Of a stretch of 64,000 nt of DNA, positions 41,909 to 49,743 are shown one piece after another. Source of the stretch: Halobacillus andaensis (lineage in GTDB: Bacteria; Bacillota; Bacilli; Bacillales; Halobacillaceae); the NCBI RefSeq assembly GCF_014636475.1, contig NZ_BMEL01000002.1:620001-684000 (forward strand), written 5' to 3'. The notes under the pieces were generated by a model. It ran no database searches and was not told the DNA's origin. It saw nothing but the letters and a program-made list of their open reading frames with translations. Made by a program: the position numbers and the translations under genes. The stretch's first letter is position 1. Each line of letters opens with the position of its first letter.

Positions 41909-42736
41909 TTGCTGAGAGGATTCAATACGGCGGCTTCAGGAATGATAGCCAACCAACGCATGCAGGAAACCCTATCAAACAACATAGCGAACTCAGACAC
42001 GCCAGGTTATAAGGCGGATCAAGGAACAATGAGAGCTTTTCCGGAGTTATTGTTGCAGCAAATGGGAGGGGAAACGATTCCGACGAGCAATGGAGGCCTG
42101 ACCCTTCCGACGCAAAAAGAACTCGGATCTCTAAACACTGGTGTTTATATGCAGGAGGCCGTACCTGACTTTTCTCAGGGCGATTTAAGGGAGACAGGGA
42201 ATACGACAGACCTGGCTCTCTTAAATGGCAATTTACCGGACGATGAAGGCTTTCTTTTCTTTAACGTACAAAATGCAGACGGCGACGTTCGTCAAACCCG
42301 GAACGGTAATTTTACCGTAGATGGAGAAGGGTTCCTTACGACCAACCAGGGCTACTATGTGCTTGATAACGACGGGGGTCCCATTCAAACGGACGGAATG
42401 GAATTTATCGTTCAAGAAAATGGCACGCTTGAAATTGGTGATCAAAATGTCCAGCTTGGATTAACGTACTCCTCCAATGCGGCAGATATGGTCAAAGAAG
42501 GTGACGACCTTTACACCTCGGGTGATGAGGCGGATCCAGTGGAAAACGCACGTGACGTCGACGGCGTGAATTTTGAAGTGAGGCAACGTCATGTAGAAGG
42601 TTCAAATGTGGATCCATCTCGAACAATGACTGAAATGATGAATACATACCGCACGTTTGAAATGAACCAGCGGGCATTAAAAGCCTATGATCAAAGCATG
42701 CAAAAAACGGTTAATGACGTAGGTAAACTAGGGTAG
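41909..42736 (+). CDS. flhO: Flagellar hook-basal body protein FlhO
   Basis: 275-residue FlgF/FlgG-type rod protein exported by the flagellar system. N-terminal MLRGFNTAASGMIANQRMQE and NNIANSDTPGYKADQ, and C-terminal EGSNVDPSRTMTEMMNTYR, the helices that form the rod core. TTG start with AAAAAGGAG upstream. Co-directional with mbl and flhP. Confidence 0.94.
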   Translation: MLRGFNTAASGMIANQRMQETLSNNIANSDTPGYKADQGTMRAFPELLLQQMGGETIPTSNGGLTLPTQKELGSLNTGVYMQEAVPDFSQGDLRETGNTTDLALLNGNLPDDEGFLFFNVQNADGDVRQTRNGNFTVDGEGFLTTNQGYYVLDNDGGPIQTDGMEFIVQENGTLEIGDQNVQLGLTYSSNAADMVKEGDDLYTSGDEADPVENARDVDGVNFEVRQRHVEGSNVDPSRTMTEMMNTYRTFEMNQRALKAYDQSMQKTVNDVGKLG

Positions 42737-42751
42737 TAGGAGGAGTCGACT

Positions 42752-43570
42752 ATGAATCTATCAATGCTGCAAGCTTCCAATACGATGGGCCAACTTCACC
42801 ATAAGCTTGATTTAATCGGTAACAATATGGCCAACACAAGCACCCCAGGTTATAAAAGCAGACAAGCTGACTTCGCTTCCCTGCTCTCCCAGCAAATCAA
42901 CAATCAGTCGGATGAGGAAGCAGAAGTAAATCGTTTAACGCCAAACGGCATCCGTGTTGGTTCAGGGGCGAAACTAGCCCATACGAATATTGATCTTACG
43001 CAAGGATCATTGGAAGAAACTGGACGCGGGTTAGATATTGCTTTACGAGAAGACAATCATCTGTTTCAATTGCAAGTAGAAACGGAAGAGGGTCCTGAAA
43101 CACAGTACACGCGAGCGGGGAATTTTTACTTAAGTCCTATGGAAAATGGACAAGTGATGCTCACGAACTCTAACGGCCGTCCTGTGCTTGATGAAAATGA
43201 AGAACCATTAACATTTATAGATAATATGGAAGACATCAGCGTGCGGGAAGATGGAGCGATTATGGTGACGCGTGATGGCGTGCAGGAAGCGGAAGGTCAG
43301 CTTGGAGTTGTCGAAGCGGTTCGCCCGCGCATGCTTGAAGCCGCTGGGGAAAATCGTTTCCGTATTCCAGAGGAAGCCGCCGCTGCTGCTGATGACATTT
43401 TAGTCGGCGCAGATGCACAAGTGGCATCAGGTACACTTGAATCATCAAACGTTGACTTGGCGAAGCAAATGACCGACATGCAAAACGCGCAACGTGCCTA
43501 TGAATTTAATTCCCGCTCCATCTCAACAGGAGATGAAATGATGGGACTTGTGAATCAACTAAGATCTTAA
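42752..43570 (+). CDS. flhP: Flagellar hook-basal body protein FlhP
   Basis: 272-residue paralog of FlhO. NLSMLQASNTMGQLHHKLDL, NNMANTSTPGYKSRQ and C-terminal ESSNVDLAKQMTDMQNAQRA. TAGGAGGAG precedes the ATG. With flhO it probably makes the distal and proximal rod. The presence of both supports a motile cell. Confidence 0.94.
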   Translation: MNLSMLQASNTMGQLHHKLDLIGNNMANTSTPGYKSRQADFASLLSQQINNQSDEEAEVNRLTPNGIRVGSGAKLAHTNIDLTQGSLEETGRGLDIALREDNHLFQLQVETEEGPETQYTRAGNFYLSPMENGQVMLTNSNGRPVLDENEEPLTFIDNMEDISVREDGAIMVTRDGVQEAEGQLGVVEAVRPRMLEAAGENRFRIPEEAAAAADDILVGADAQVASGTLESSNVDLAKQMTDMQNAQRAYEFNSRSISTGDEMMGLVNQLRS

Positions 43571-43589
43571 GGGTAAGGAGAAGCATTCC

Positions 43590-43862
43590 ATGGCTACAGA
43601 GGAAAAGAACGTTAAGAAGAAACAGCTTAGACCACAACAGAAGAAAGATAAAAAGCCTAAGGAAAAGCGGACGAAAAGTACTCGTCGACGTCTCCTTCCG
43701 ATTTGGCTTCGCATTCTGCTTGTTCTCGTACTCAGCGCTGTTGCGCTCGCCCTAGGCCTTATGATCGGCTATGGCATCATTGGGGATGGAGATCCGCTGG
43801 ATGCGCTTAGCTGGTCGACCTGGCAGCATATTATCGATATCGTAACAGGTGAAACTGAATAA
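43590..43862 (+). CDS. EpuA-like small membrane protein
   Basis: 90 residues: a highly basic Lys/Arg/Gln-rich N-terminus (about 1-37), one membrane helix (LRILLVLVLSAVALALGLMIGYG) and a short outer C-terminus with WSTWQHIIDIV. This is the EpuA-type protein found after flhP, often misnamed as a DNA-directed RNA polymerase beta subunit. Role unknown. GTAAGGAG precedes the ATG; two terminators follow. Confidence 0.78.
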   Translation: MATEEKNVKKKQLRPQQKKDKKPKEKRTKSTRRRLLPIWLRILLVLVLSAVALALGLMIGYGIIGDGDPLDALSWSTWQHIIDIVTGETE

Positions 43863-43865
43863 AGG

Positions 43866-43945
43866 TTGTCCTTTCTTTTTATATATGAAGGGACAAGCTG
43901 TTTTATGAATGCACGAGCTCTTTAAAGGGCTTGTGTTTTTTTGTT
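43866..43945 (+). terminator. Two consecutive terminator hairpins
   Basis: First: TTGTCCTTTC / GAAGGGACAA. Second (43912): CACGAGCTCTTT / AAAGGGCTTGTG followed by seven T. They end the mbl-flhO-flhP-epuA unit. Confidence 0.8.
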
Positions 43946-44056
43946 TAGTGAAGAATCGCTCGTAAACTCATCAACCAATCAAAAGGTTTCCAAACCCTCT
44001 TTTTGTGGAACTATTCAGTAATTAGAAAAATGAACAACGGGGGAGGGAAAGCCACG

Positions 44057-45385
44057 TTGAAAACAGAAGTATTTATCGCCGGAGGAGGCGTGGGCGGACT
44101 AGCTCTTGCTGCAAAACTGGCGAGCCGCGGCGTTCACGTAACGATCGCAGAACAGCTTAAATCAAAATCGAACGCTTATAAAGGAGAACTTCTCCAGCCG
44201 AAGACGCTCGCGATTCTTGACCGTCTCGGCGTGCTCGATGAAATCGAAGCCAGCGGCCACGTCATTGATCAGCTGCGGTTTCACGAAATCAACATCAGGC
44301 CAAATGATGCACCAGAACCGCTGCAGCTTACCGAACTAAACTACAGCCGAGTAGCGAGCCGCTACGATCATGCCCTCATGGTGCCGCATGAAAGGACGAA
44401 AGATATTCTACGAGAAAAAGGCAAGGAGTATGAAGAGTTTTTCCATTACCTCCCTGGCGCTCGTTTTCTAGGTTTTGAAGGCGGAATGGCGCAAGTTCGT
44501 CATCAAAAAAAGATTTTTCATATTAAAGCGCAAGTGTACATTGGAGCGGAAGGGCGCACATCCCCGACGCGGGATGCGATGAATGTCAGCGTGAAGCGGA
44601 AGGATTACAATCACCATTTTCTAACCGTTACCATTCCGCGCCCGGAGACATTTACAAAAGGGAAAATCATCACGACGACGGGCAGCTTCCTCGGATTGTT
44701 TCCTTTGCCCAATAATGAAATACGTACCGTTTATTTAATTAAAGCCGGTGAATTTAAAAAAATAAAAGAAAAGGGACTTGAACATCTCTATCGAGCGTAC
44801 GGCGAACTGGAGCCCGAGCTTGCAGAAACGGTCAAATCACTGGATGACTGGCGGCAGATTCAGCTGATGATTCCATATACGTACCACGTCGATCGCTACT
44901 ATTCCGGCAACCTTGCCTTAATCGGTGATGCCGCACACACGGTGCATCCGATGGCGGGTGAGGGAATGAACCTTGCTATTCAAGACGCCGATGTCCTCGG
45001 TGAGCTGCTCGCCTGGTGTAAAGAGGAAGGCAAGCCGTATCATGAGAACCTTCATTATTATGAAGACGTCCGTAAACCACGTGTTTCATTTTTATTAACA
45101 TTAAGCCACATGTCAGCGCTCGTCTATTCGTTTCCAAACCCGTGGTGGCGAAAATTGCGTATGCGGGCGGTGCAGCGAATTTACGATGACGACCAGCTTC
45201 ATGTCAAACAAATGCTCAACATCTCAGGACTTGGACGGTGGAACTTTTCACTAGTTGACCGTGCGATACAGGGGAGTGTCCTTCCCGTCCGTTCGAAACA
45301 AATCAGTGATGATAAGCAGCATCAGAAGCTATTTAGTGAAGCGGAAGATTATCCGTGGAGATTTGAACAAAAAGGGAAGGTGTAA
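44057..45385 (+). CDS. FAD-dependent aromatic-type monooxygenase (UbiH/PHBH family)
   Basis: 442 residues from TTG 44057, chosen for GGGAGGG nine bases upstream. Class A flavoprotein hydroxylase: FAD dinucleotide motif IAGGGVGGLALAAKLASRG, the DG-type region GAEGRTSPTRDA and the second FAD motif ALIGDAAHTVHPMAGEGMNL. It would hydroxylate an aromatic or polyketide-like substrate with NAD(P)H and O2. The downstream methyltransferase starts 3 bp after its stop, so hydroxylation followed by O-methylation is plausible. The pair stands between the flagellar genes and fabZ; I do not know the product. Confidence 0.82.
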   Translation: MKTEVFIAGGGVGGLALAAKLASRGVHVTIAEQLKSKSNAYKGELLQPKTLAILDRLGVLDEIEASGHVIDQLRFHEINIRPNDAPEPLQLTELNYSRVASRYDHALMVPHERTKDILREKGKEYEEFFHYLPGARFLGFEGGMAQVRHQKKIFHIKAQVYIGAEGRTSPTRDAMNVSVKRKDYNHHFLTVTIPRPETFTKGKIITTTGSFLGLFPLPNNEIRTVYLIKAGEFKKIKEKGLEHLYRAYGELEPELAETVKSLDDWRQIQLMIPYTYHVDRYYSGNLALIGDAAHTVHPMAGEGMNLAIQDADVLGELLAWCKEEGKPYHENLHYYEDVRKPRVSFLLTLSHMSALVYSFPNPWWRKLRMRAVQRIYDDDQLHVKQMLNISGLGRWNFSLVDRAIQGSVLPVRSKQISDDKQHQKLFSEAEDYPWRFEQKGKV

Positions 45386-45388
45386 TGG

Positions 45389-46474
45389 ATGAATGAATGG
45401 GTAAACGCTATGCAGGCACGCAAATGGATGAAGAAAAATGAATCGTTTCTACCGGTCTGGCACGCTTATGTCGGCTCCGAACTGCAATTATTCGATTCTT
45501 TTAAAAAAGCACGAACGGTAGAATCGGTCAGTGAAGAGACAGGGTATCCCGCTGATTTAATCGGCTCCTGGGTCCGCGTTGGCGTGGCCGTAAAGCATAT
45601 GAAGCGCCGGCCGAACCAAACCTTTCGCACGTCAAAAAAACGCTGTGCCTCCATCGTAGGCAACAATGCTTCCCCTGGAGTAAAAGCTTTGTTAAAAGAA
45701 ATCATGGAGCTGCACATGCCGACCTTACTAAACTATCCAGAATACATGAGATCACAGAAGCGCGCACGCTTTGATCATGAGCGGCACGGACAGGTCGTTG
45801 CTGAAACGTCTGCCTTACTCGAACACTTCGCGATTAAGAAAATTAAAAAGATGATCCGCGACCGCAATGTCAAAAGCATCGTCGATTTAGGCTGCGGACA
45901 CGGCGGGTATTTAAGAAAACTGGCGGATGATCATCCGGATGTTGAAATGATCGGCGTCGACCTTAATAAAAACGTAATCATTAAAGCGCGGGAGCAATCC
46001 AGAGACTATCCAAATATCCAATTTGAAGTGGGAGATATTAATTCCTGGACGCCGGAAGAAGGCAATGTCGATGTCATTTTACTGCATAACATTTTTCACT
46101 ACATTCATCCGGACTCGCGTACGGGCTTGCTTGACCACTTAAACAGTTATGTAGCTAGAGATGGATTGATATCCGTTATTACGCCAATTAGTGATACAGA
46201 GCACGGCGAAGCCTTTTCCTCTGCATTCAACAGCTTCTTTGTCGCTCACTCGAACCTTTTTGCACTGCCAAATAAGCCGCAGCTGCAAGAAATTTCAGAG
46301 TGCTGTCAATTTGAACTGTTTGATCTTGATCCGATCATTAAAGAGGGGTCGTGGTATACATTCTGGCTTAGCCCAAGCGTCCACATCAAAGAGCTGCACC
46401 AGCGAACAGGGACGGATGACAATGAGCAGCCAATCCCTGGACAGAAGCATGCTGAGCTGACAAAAACCTCATAA
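45389..46474 (+). CDS. SAM-dependent methyltransferase, winged-helix O-methyltransferase type
   Basis: 361 residues. The N-terminal part (about 1-130) resembles the helical/winged-helix dimerisation domain of small-molecule O-methyltransferases (FDSFKKARTVESVSEETGYP). The Rossmann domain has VDLGCGHGGYLRKL (SAM), IGVDLNKNVI and HNIFHYIHPDSR. Stop of the monooxygenase gene and this start are 3 bp apart, with GGAAGGTG as ribosome site. A tailoring pair for a hydroxylated aromatic or quinone-like compound is inferred, not shown. Confidence 0.8.
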   Translation: MNEWVNAMQARKWMKKNESFLPVWHAYVGSELQLFDSFKKARTVESVSEETGYPADLIGSWVRVGVAVKHMKRRPNQTFRTSKKRCASIVGNNASPGVKALLKEIMELHMPTLLNYPEYMRSQKRARFDHERHGQVVAETSALLEHFAIKKIKKMIRDRNVKSIVDLGCGHGGYLRKLADDHPDVEMIGVDLNKNVIIKAREQSRDYPNIQFEVGDINSWTPEEGNVDVILLHNIFHYIHPDSRTGLLDHLNSYVARDGLISVITPISDTEHGEAFSSAFNSFFVAHSNLFALPNKPQLQEISECCQFELFDLDPIIKEGSWYTFWLSPSVHIKELHQRTGTDDNEQPIPGQKHAELTKTS

Positions 46475-46506
46475 AAAAGCCGTCACCCATGAAGGTGACG
46501 GCTTTT
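46472..46506. terminator. Two-way terminator
   Basis: AAGCCGTCACC and GGTGACGGCTT arms with A-run on the left and T-run on the right; it can end the methyltransferase gene and the minus-strand gene at 46514. Confidence 0.88.
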
Positions 46507-46513
46507 CGCATCG

Positions 46514-46660
46514 TTATGGCTTTCCTCGTCCTCGAACCACTTTCATAATGATAATAATAGCTGCCACAATCAACAACAGATTAATGAGGCCGCCAGCTAT
46601 ATCGAGTACAAGACCGAGTAGCCAAATGATAAGTATGACAATTACTATTGTCCACAGCAT
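46514..46660 (-). CDS. Lmo0937-family small membrane protein
   Basis: A 48-residue hydrophobic peptide starting MLWTIVIVILIIWLLGLVLD, then AGGLINLLLIVAAIIII and a basic end KVVRGRGKP. It matches what I recall of the lmo0937 (DUF5670) family: two short membrane helices around a Gly-Gly turn, with a basic tail. AAGGAGG lies nine bases before the ATG on the minus strand. A sigma-B-like promoter is upstream. Function unknown; probably a stress-induced membrane peptide. Confidence 0.78.
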   Translation of the reverse strand: MLWTIVIVILIIWLLGLVLDIAGGLINLLLIVAAIIIIMKVVRGRGKP

Positions 46661-46696
46661 GAAGCTAACCTCCTTTTTATCGGTAGTAATGATAAG

Positions 46697-46722
46697 ATTT
46701 CCTTAGCTGTAAGATTTGAAAC
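46697..46722 (-). promoter_or_regulatory. Possible sigma-B promoter for the 48-residue protein
   Basis: On the minus strand GTTTCA, 14 bp, GGAAAT, against the sigma-B consensus GTTTAA-N12/14-GGGTAT. Three mismatches in total; 36 bp before the start. Confidence 0.35.
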
Positions 46723-46739
46723 CTTTTTGCGGAAAAATT

Positions 46740-46768
46740 TTGTCCAAATGAGTCGATACCTTTATAAT
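46740..46768 (+). promoter_or_regulatory. Sigma-A promoter of fabZ
   Basis: TTGTCC, 17-bp spacer, TATAAT, 31 bp before the fabZ ATG. No FapR-like palindrome is evident. Confidence 0.65.
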
Positions 46769-46799
46769 AGGAGTAGTTTGTACGGAAAGGAGCTTTTCT

Positions 46800-47222
46800 A
46801 TGCTAGACATACAAGAGATTAAAGAAATCATCCCGCACCGCTATCCATTCCTTCTCATCGATCAAGTCGAAGAAATTGAAGAAGGCCAACGTGCGGTCGC
46901 TTACAAAAACGTAACCATGAACGAACCATTCTTCCAGGGCCACTTCCCGGACTACCCGGTCATGCCCGGTGTCCTCATCACAGAAGCGCTCGCTCAAACC
47001 GGAGCTGTCGCGATGCTGAAAAAGGAAGAAAACCAGGGCAAACTTGCTTTTTTCACCGGAATTGACAAATGCCGCTTCAAGCGCCAAGTGAAGCCTGGTG
47101 ACCGCCTCAAGCTCGAAGTCGAAATCGTACGTCTTAAAGGGCCAATGGGCAAAGGAAAAGCCACAGCCACTGTCGACGGCGAAGTCGCGTGTGAAGCAGA
47201 AATTATGTTCGCTCTTAAATAA
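46800..47222 (+). CDS. fabZ: 3-hydroxyacyl-ACP dehydratase FabZ
   Basis: 140-residue hot-dog-fold dehydratase of type II fatty acid synthesis. [19 protein letters not shown], catalytic His in [20 protein letters not shown] (with the downstream Glu), and [26 protein letters not shown] precedes the ATG. fabZ follows the flhP region in B. subtilis (ywpB) too. Single gene with promoter and terminator. Confidence 0.97.
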   Translation: MLDIQEIKEIIPHRYPFLLIDQVEEIEEGQRAVAYKNVTMNEPFFQGHFPDYPVMPGVLITEALAQTGAVAMLKKEENQGKLAFFTGIDKCRFKRQVKPGDRLKLEVEIVRLKGPMGKGKATATVDGEVACEAEIMFALK

Positions 47223-47229
47223 CTGTTTG

Positions 47230-47265
47230 AAAAACCGTCCTTTCGAGGGGCGGTTTTTTCTTTTT
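47230..47265 (+). terminator. fabZ terminator
   Basis: AAAACCGTCC and GGGGCGGTTTT arms then T-run. Confidence 0.85.
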
Positions 47266-47432
47266 CCCCCTCGATTTCTTTGGAAAGTGACCGTATTCCG
47301 CTGGATCCGCTCAAAATCATCCTCAAATCAATCATAACCCTCTTGCCAAAATACCAGACGATCCATGTATATCCATTTATAAAAGTGGACACACTAGCAA
47401 TCGTAAACCTAACTATCAAGGAGGAATACCTA

Positions 47433-47690
47433 ATGAAAAACGCTCTACTCAAACTACTCATCGCCATGCTAGCCGTTTCCGTTCTTGGAGCTTGTGCTAC
47501 TGAAGAAGAGCCAGCGCAAGATGAAGAGAACATGGAAGAAGAAAACGGAGAAGAAAACGGAGAAGAAGAGAACATGCAGGACGACGAAGAAAACATGGAA
47601 GAAGATCAAGAAGATATGCAAGAAGACGAAGAGGATATGAACGAAGAAGATCAAACGAACGAAGATACAATGGAAGACGACGAAGAATAA
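47433..47690 (+). CDS. Extremely acidic lipoprotein
   Basis: 85 residues from ATG 47433 (AAGGAGG). Signal peptide MKNALLKLLIAMLAVSVLG with lipobox LGAC; the mature part (about 62 residues) is almost entirely Glu, Asp, Met, Asn and Gln, with repeating EENMEEE-like units. No folded domain is expected. It would be tethered to the outer membrane face and carry a large negative charge, possibly binding cations or hydrating the surface. Could also be a low-complexity protein with no set role. Unrecognised as a family. Confidence 0.65.
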   Translation: MKNALLKLLIAMLAVSVLGACATEEEPAQDEENMEEENGEENGEEENMQDDEENMEEDQEDMQEDEEDMNEEDQTNEDTMEDDEE

Positions 47691-47707
47691 TCCTCAACCC
47701 AGCTATG

Positions 47708-47743
47708 TAAAGCCGCGCCTATCAAAAAGGAGCGGCTTTTTAT
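47708..47743 (+). terminator. Terminator of the acidic lipoprotein gene
   Basis: AAAGCCGC and GCGGCTTT arms then T-run. Confidence 0.75.
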
Positions 47744-47922
47744 TTCTCCCCGAACCCTGATTCTTGCAGAAACACAGCAATGATCAGTACAGAAAGTCCG
47801 CCCATCGTGAGGAACGGAACAACAAAACCAGGGCGCTCAAACCATTCGACGACAAACAAGCCAATTCCGATATAAAATAATCCTGCGCCCAACAGTGCCA
47901 TAAGCTTCGACACCTGCCTCAT
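47740..47922 (-). CDS. Small two-helix membrane protein
   Basis: 60 residues from ATG 47922: MRQVSKLMALLGAGLFYIGI then GLFVVEWFERPGFVVPFLTMGG and a second hydrophobic helix, ending QESGFGEK. Two membrane segments joined by a short Glu/Arg/Pro loop. The ribosome site is weak (AAAGATGTG); an upstream in-frame GTG is possible. I do not recognise it. Same strand as the YjfB-like gene before it, but a terminator separates them. Confidence 0.5.
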   Translation of the reverse strand: MRQVSKLMALLGAGLFYIGIGLFVVEWFERPGFVVPFLTMGGLSVLIIAVFLQESGFGEK

Positions 47923-47937
47923 CACAATCACATCTTT

Positions 47938-47971
47938 CAAAAAAAGACTAGGCGGATGACCCACCTAGTCC
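47938..47971 (-). terminator. Terminator of the YjfB-like gene
   Basis: On the minus strand GACTAGG / CCTAGTC arms followed by seven T, just after the stop at 47976. Confidence 0.8.
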
Positions 47972-47975
47972 TTCT

Positions 47976-48155
47976 TTACCCTTTTACATCAATTTGACTC
48001 CCCTTCGTTGGGTGAGGAGCCGATTCAGAGAGCATCTCAATCATTTGACTGCCCTGCTGCTCAGCGTTCGTCTTCGCTTGATCCATGACAGCCACACTCG
48101 TCTGCTGCTTTACGTTCGCCTGGCTCATCGCTATCGAAGCTGCCGCTACATCCAT
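47976..48155 (-). CDS. YjfB-family putative motility protein
   Basis: 59 residues starting MDVAAASIAMSQANVKQQTS and ending GSQIDVKG. This matches the YjfB-like family: an amphipathic helix with Gln-rich core and the middle motif AMDQAKTN-type followed by QQGSQMIEMLSES. GGGAGTG lies upstream of the ATG. A sigma-D promoter fit at 48181-48207 supports control with the flagellar regulon. Precise role unknown. Confidence 0.8.
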   Translation of the reverse strand: MDVAAASIAMSQANVKQQTSVAVMDQAKTNAEQQGSQMIEMLSESAPHPTKGSQIDVKG

Positions 48156-48180
48156 CTGATCACACTCCCTTCCCCCTTAG

Positions 48181-48207
48181 CATCGGCGAATTTGGTAAAA
48201 AATTAAC
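48181..48207 (-). promoter_or_regulatory. Sigma-D promoter of the YjfB-like gene
   Basis: On the minus strand TTAA, exactly 15 bp, GCCGATGC. The consensus is TAAA-N15-GCCGATAT: one mismatch in the -35 and two in the -10. Confidence 0.6.
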
Positions 48208-48348
48208 AACTAAGTCCATGATTTATTGTCAATGAGATAAACAATTAGGTAGAATAGAAGGAAAGCCCCAAAATATTTTACACATTTTTAAAAATAGAAG
48301 TTTTCCGGTCAACAATGTGTGGAATAGGGGAACGAGAGGTGATTTCCG

Positions 48349-48972
48349 ATGAAATACAGAACAGCCGAAGATCTAAAACCATTACTGTTCGATGAAGAAG
48401 AAAGAGTCGTCAACCAGATCCCACGGGAGAAAGTAGACGTGTACGCCTATCTCAACTATAACTTTGATATTACCTACGTGCCAGACGACACGATCTACCA
48501 ATTCGTTTTCCGTCACTTCTTTAAGCTGGACAACCCTAGCTTAACGAACGAATTCGAGCACGAATACTTCAAACTGATGGAAGAGCAACGCAACGAAGAA
48601 CGCCCAAACATCGTACACATCACAAAATCCTTGTACAACATTAAGAACCACAAAGGAAATCCAACGATGCAATTCCCGCTTGCCGCAGCCATGCTGCACG
48701 CCATCAATCCCGTATTCCCATCGTACGACAGCGACATCGCGAAAGCTTTCGACTTCTCATCTACCTATCATCTATCCGGGTTCGATAAGAAAATGAAACG
48801 CTACATGGGACAATATCAACACACATTCAACACCTATAAAGAGTTACTTGATGACGAAGCGGTCCAACCGCTGATCGATCACTTCGACGAGAAATTCCCG
48901 GACCATCGTGAACTCCCGGAAGTGAAAAAACTCGAACTCATCGTCGCTCAGCTCGGACGCAACATGCAATAA
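48349..48972 (+). CDS. Hypothetical protein, possibly helix-hairpin-helix-related
   Basis: 207 residues, soluble, mostly helical, charged. I do not recognise it securely. The segment LYNIKNHKGNPTMQFPLAAA, MLHAINPVFPSYDSDIAKAF resembles a part seen in helix-hairpin-helix glycosylase-like proteins, where a Lys-rich helix is followed by NP-x-FP-x-YDS; this is weak. AACGAGAGGTGATTTCCG precedes the ATG. Has its own terminator at 48984 and stands alone. Confidence 0.6.
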   Translation: MKYRTAEDLKPLLFDEEERVVNQIPREKVDVYAYLNYNFDITYVPDDTIYQFVFRHFFKLDNPSLTNEFEHEYFKLMEEQRNEERPNIVHITKSLYNIKNHKGNPTMQFPLAAAMLHAINPVFPSYDSDIAKAFDFSSTYHLSGFDKKMKRYMGQYQHTFNTYKELLDDEAVQPLIDHFDEKFPDHRELPEVKKLELIVAQLGRNMQ

Positions 48973-48983
48973 CCACCTATACA

Positions 48984-49017
48984 TAACCGTCGGCCCATCG
49001 CCGGCGGTTATTTTTCC
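48984..49017 (+). terminator. Terminator after the 207-residue protein gene
   Basis: AACCGTCGGC and GCCGGCGGTT arms then ATTTTT. A polypyrimidine stretch (49016-49084) follows. Confidence 0.75.
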
Positions 49018-49084
49018 TTTTCATTCCCTTCCTTTTGTTTTTTGTTTATTTTTTCTTTTATCTTTTTCTTTTTCTTTTTTCTCT

Positions 49085-49154
49085 GTGTACCAGGTACACA
49101 GAAAGAGAAAACGAGTACCAGGTACACAGAGGGAAAGAACCTGTACCTGGTACA
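49085..49154. repeat. REP-like palindrome array 6, 5' of the transposase
   Basis: Exact copies at 49085 (longer arms GTGTACC-A-GGTACAC), 49115 and 49142; steps 30 and 27 bp. Centre bases A, A, T. The last copy overlaps the place of a -35 element for the transposase gene. Confidence 0.95.
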
Positions 49155-49160
49155 GCTCTA

Positions 49161-49169
49161 TGGTATACT
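49161..49169 (+). promoter_or_regulatory. Extended -10 promoter of the RAYT gene
   Basis: TGGTATACT is an extended -10 element (TGN then TATACT). The -35 position coincides with the REP palindrome at 49142-49154. Confidence 0.45.
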
Positions 49170-49193
49170 ATTAAAAAATAAAGGAGGTGCTCT

Positions 49194-49739
49194 ATGCCCA
49201 GAGTCAAACGAATTTGGTACCCAGGAGCCATGTATCACATTACGGCGAGAGGAAACCGCAAGGAAAATATCTTTCACCATGAGTACGATCGAATGAAATA
49301 CCTGAATACCCTCAAACTAGTCAGCAAGAAGTATCCCTTCAAGATTCACGCCTACTGCTTAATGAGCAACCATACCCACTTACTGCTCGAAACCACCCAG
49401 TTTCCCCCAGGAAAAATCCTTCATCTTCTACACCTCAATTACGCCAAATACTTCAACAAAAAATATGATCACAACGGCCATCTCTTCCAAGACCGATACC
49501 ATGATAAACTCATTATGGACCGTTACTACTTCATGGATGTGTTCAGCTACATCCACTTAAACCCCAACCGTGCGACTCTCACTGATGAAGAAAGCAATCC
49601 CCTTTGGTCCTCTCACTATTATTACGCCCACAACGAATCTGATCAAATCCTCTCAAAAGAACTATTCCATAACTACCTTGGCAACACCCCCTACGACCAA
49701 TGGTTTACCGCTCAAAAACTAAAAATAGAAGAAAAATAA
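49194..49739 (+). CDS. REP-associated tyrosine transposase (RAYT), Y1 HUH family
   Basis: 181-residue single-domain HUH endonuclease related to IS200/IS605 TnpA. Start region RIWYPGAMYHITARGNRKEN (first strand and the ARGN motif), the metal-binding HUH as HTH in YCLMSNHTHLLLETT, QDRYHDKLIMD, and the family ending FSYIHLNPNRATL, where the Tyr is the likely nucleophile. AAGGAGGTG precedes the ATG. There is no partner gene such as TnpB. GTACCWGGTAC arrays lie 40 bp upstream and 5 bp downstream. The RAYT role in mobilising REP elements is known in Proteobacteria; here it is inferred. Confidence 0.9.
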   Translation: MPRVKRIWYPGAMYHITARGNRKENIFHHEYDRMKYLNTLKLVSKKYPFKIHAYCLMSNHTHLLLETTQFPPGKILHLLHLNYAKYFNKKYDHNGHLFQDRYHDKLIMDRYYFMDVFSYIHLNPNRATLTDEESNPLWSSHYYYAHNESDQILSKELFHNYLGNTPYDQWFTAQKLKIEEK

Positions 49740-49743
49740 AAAT

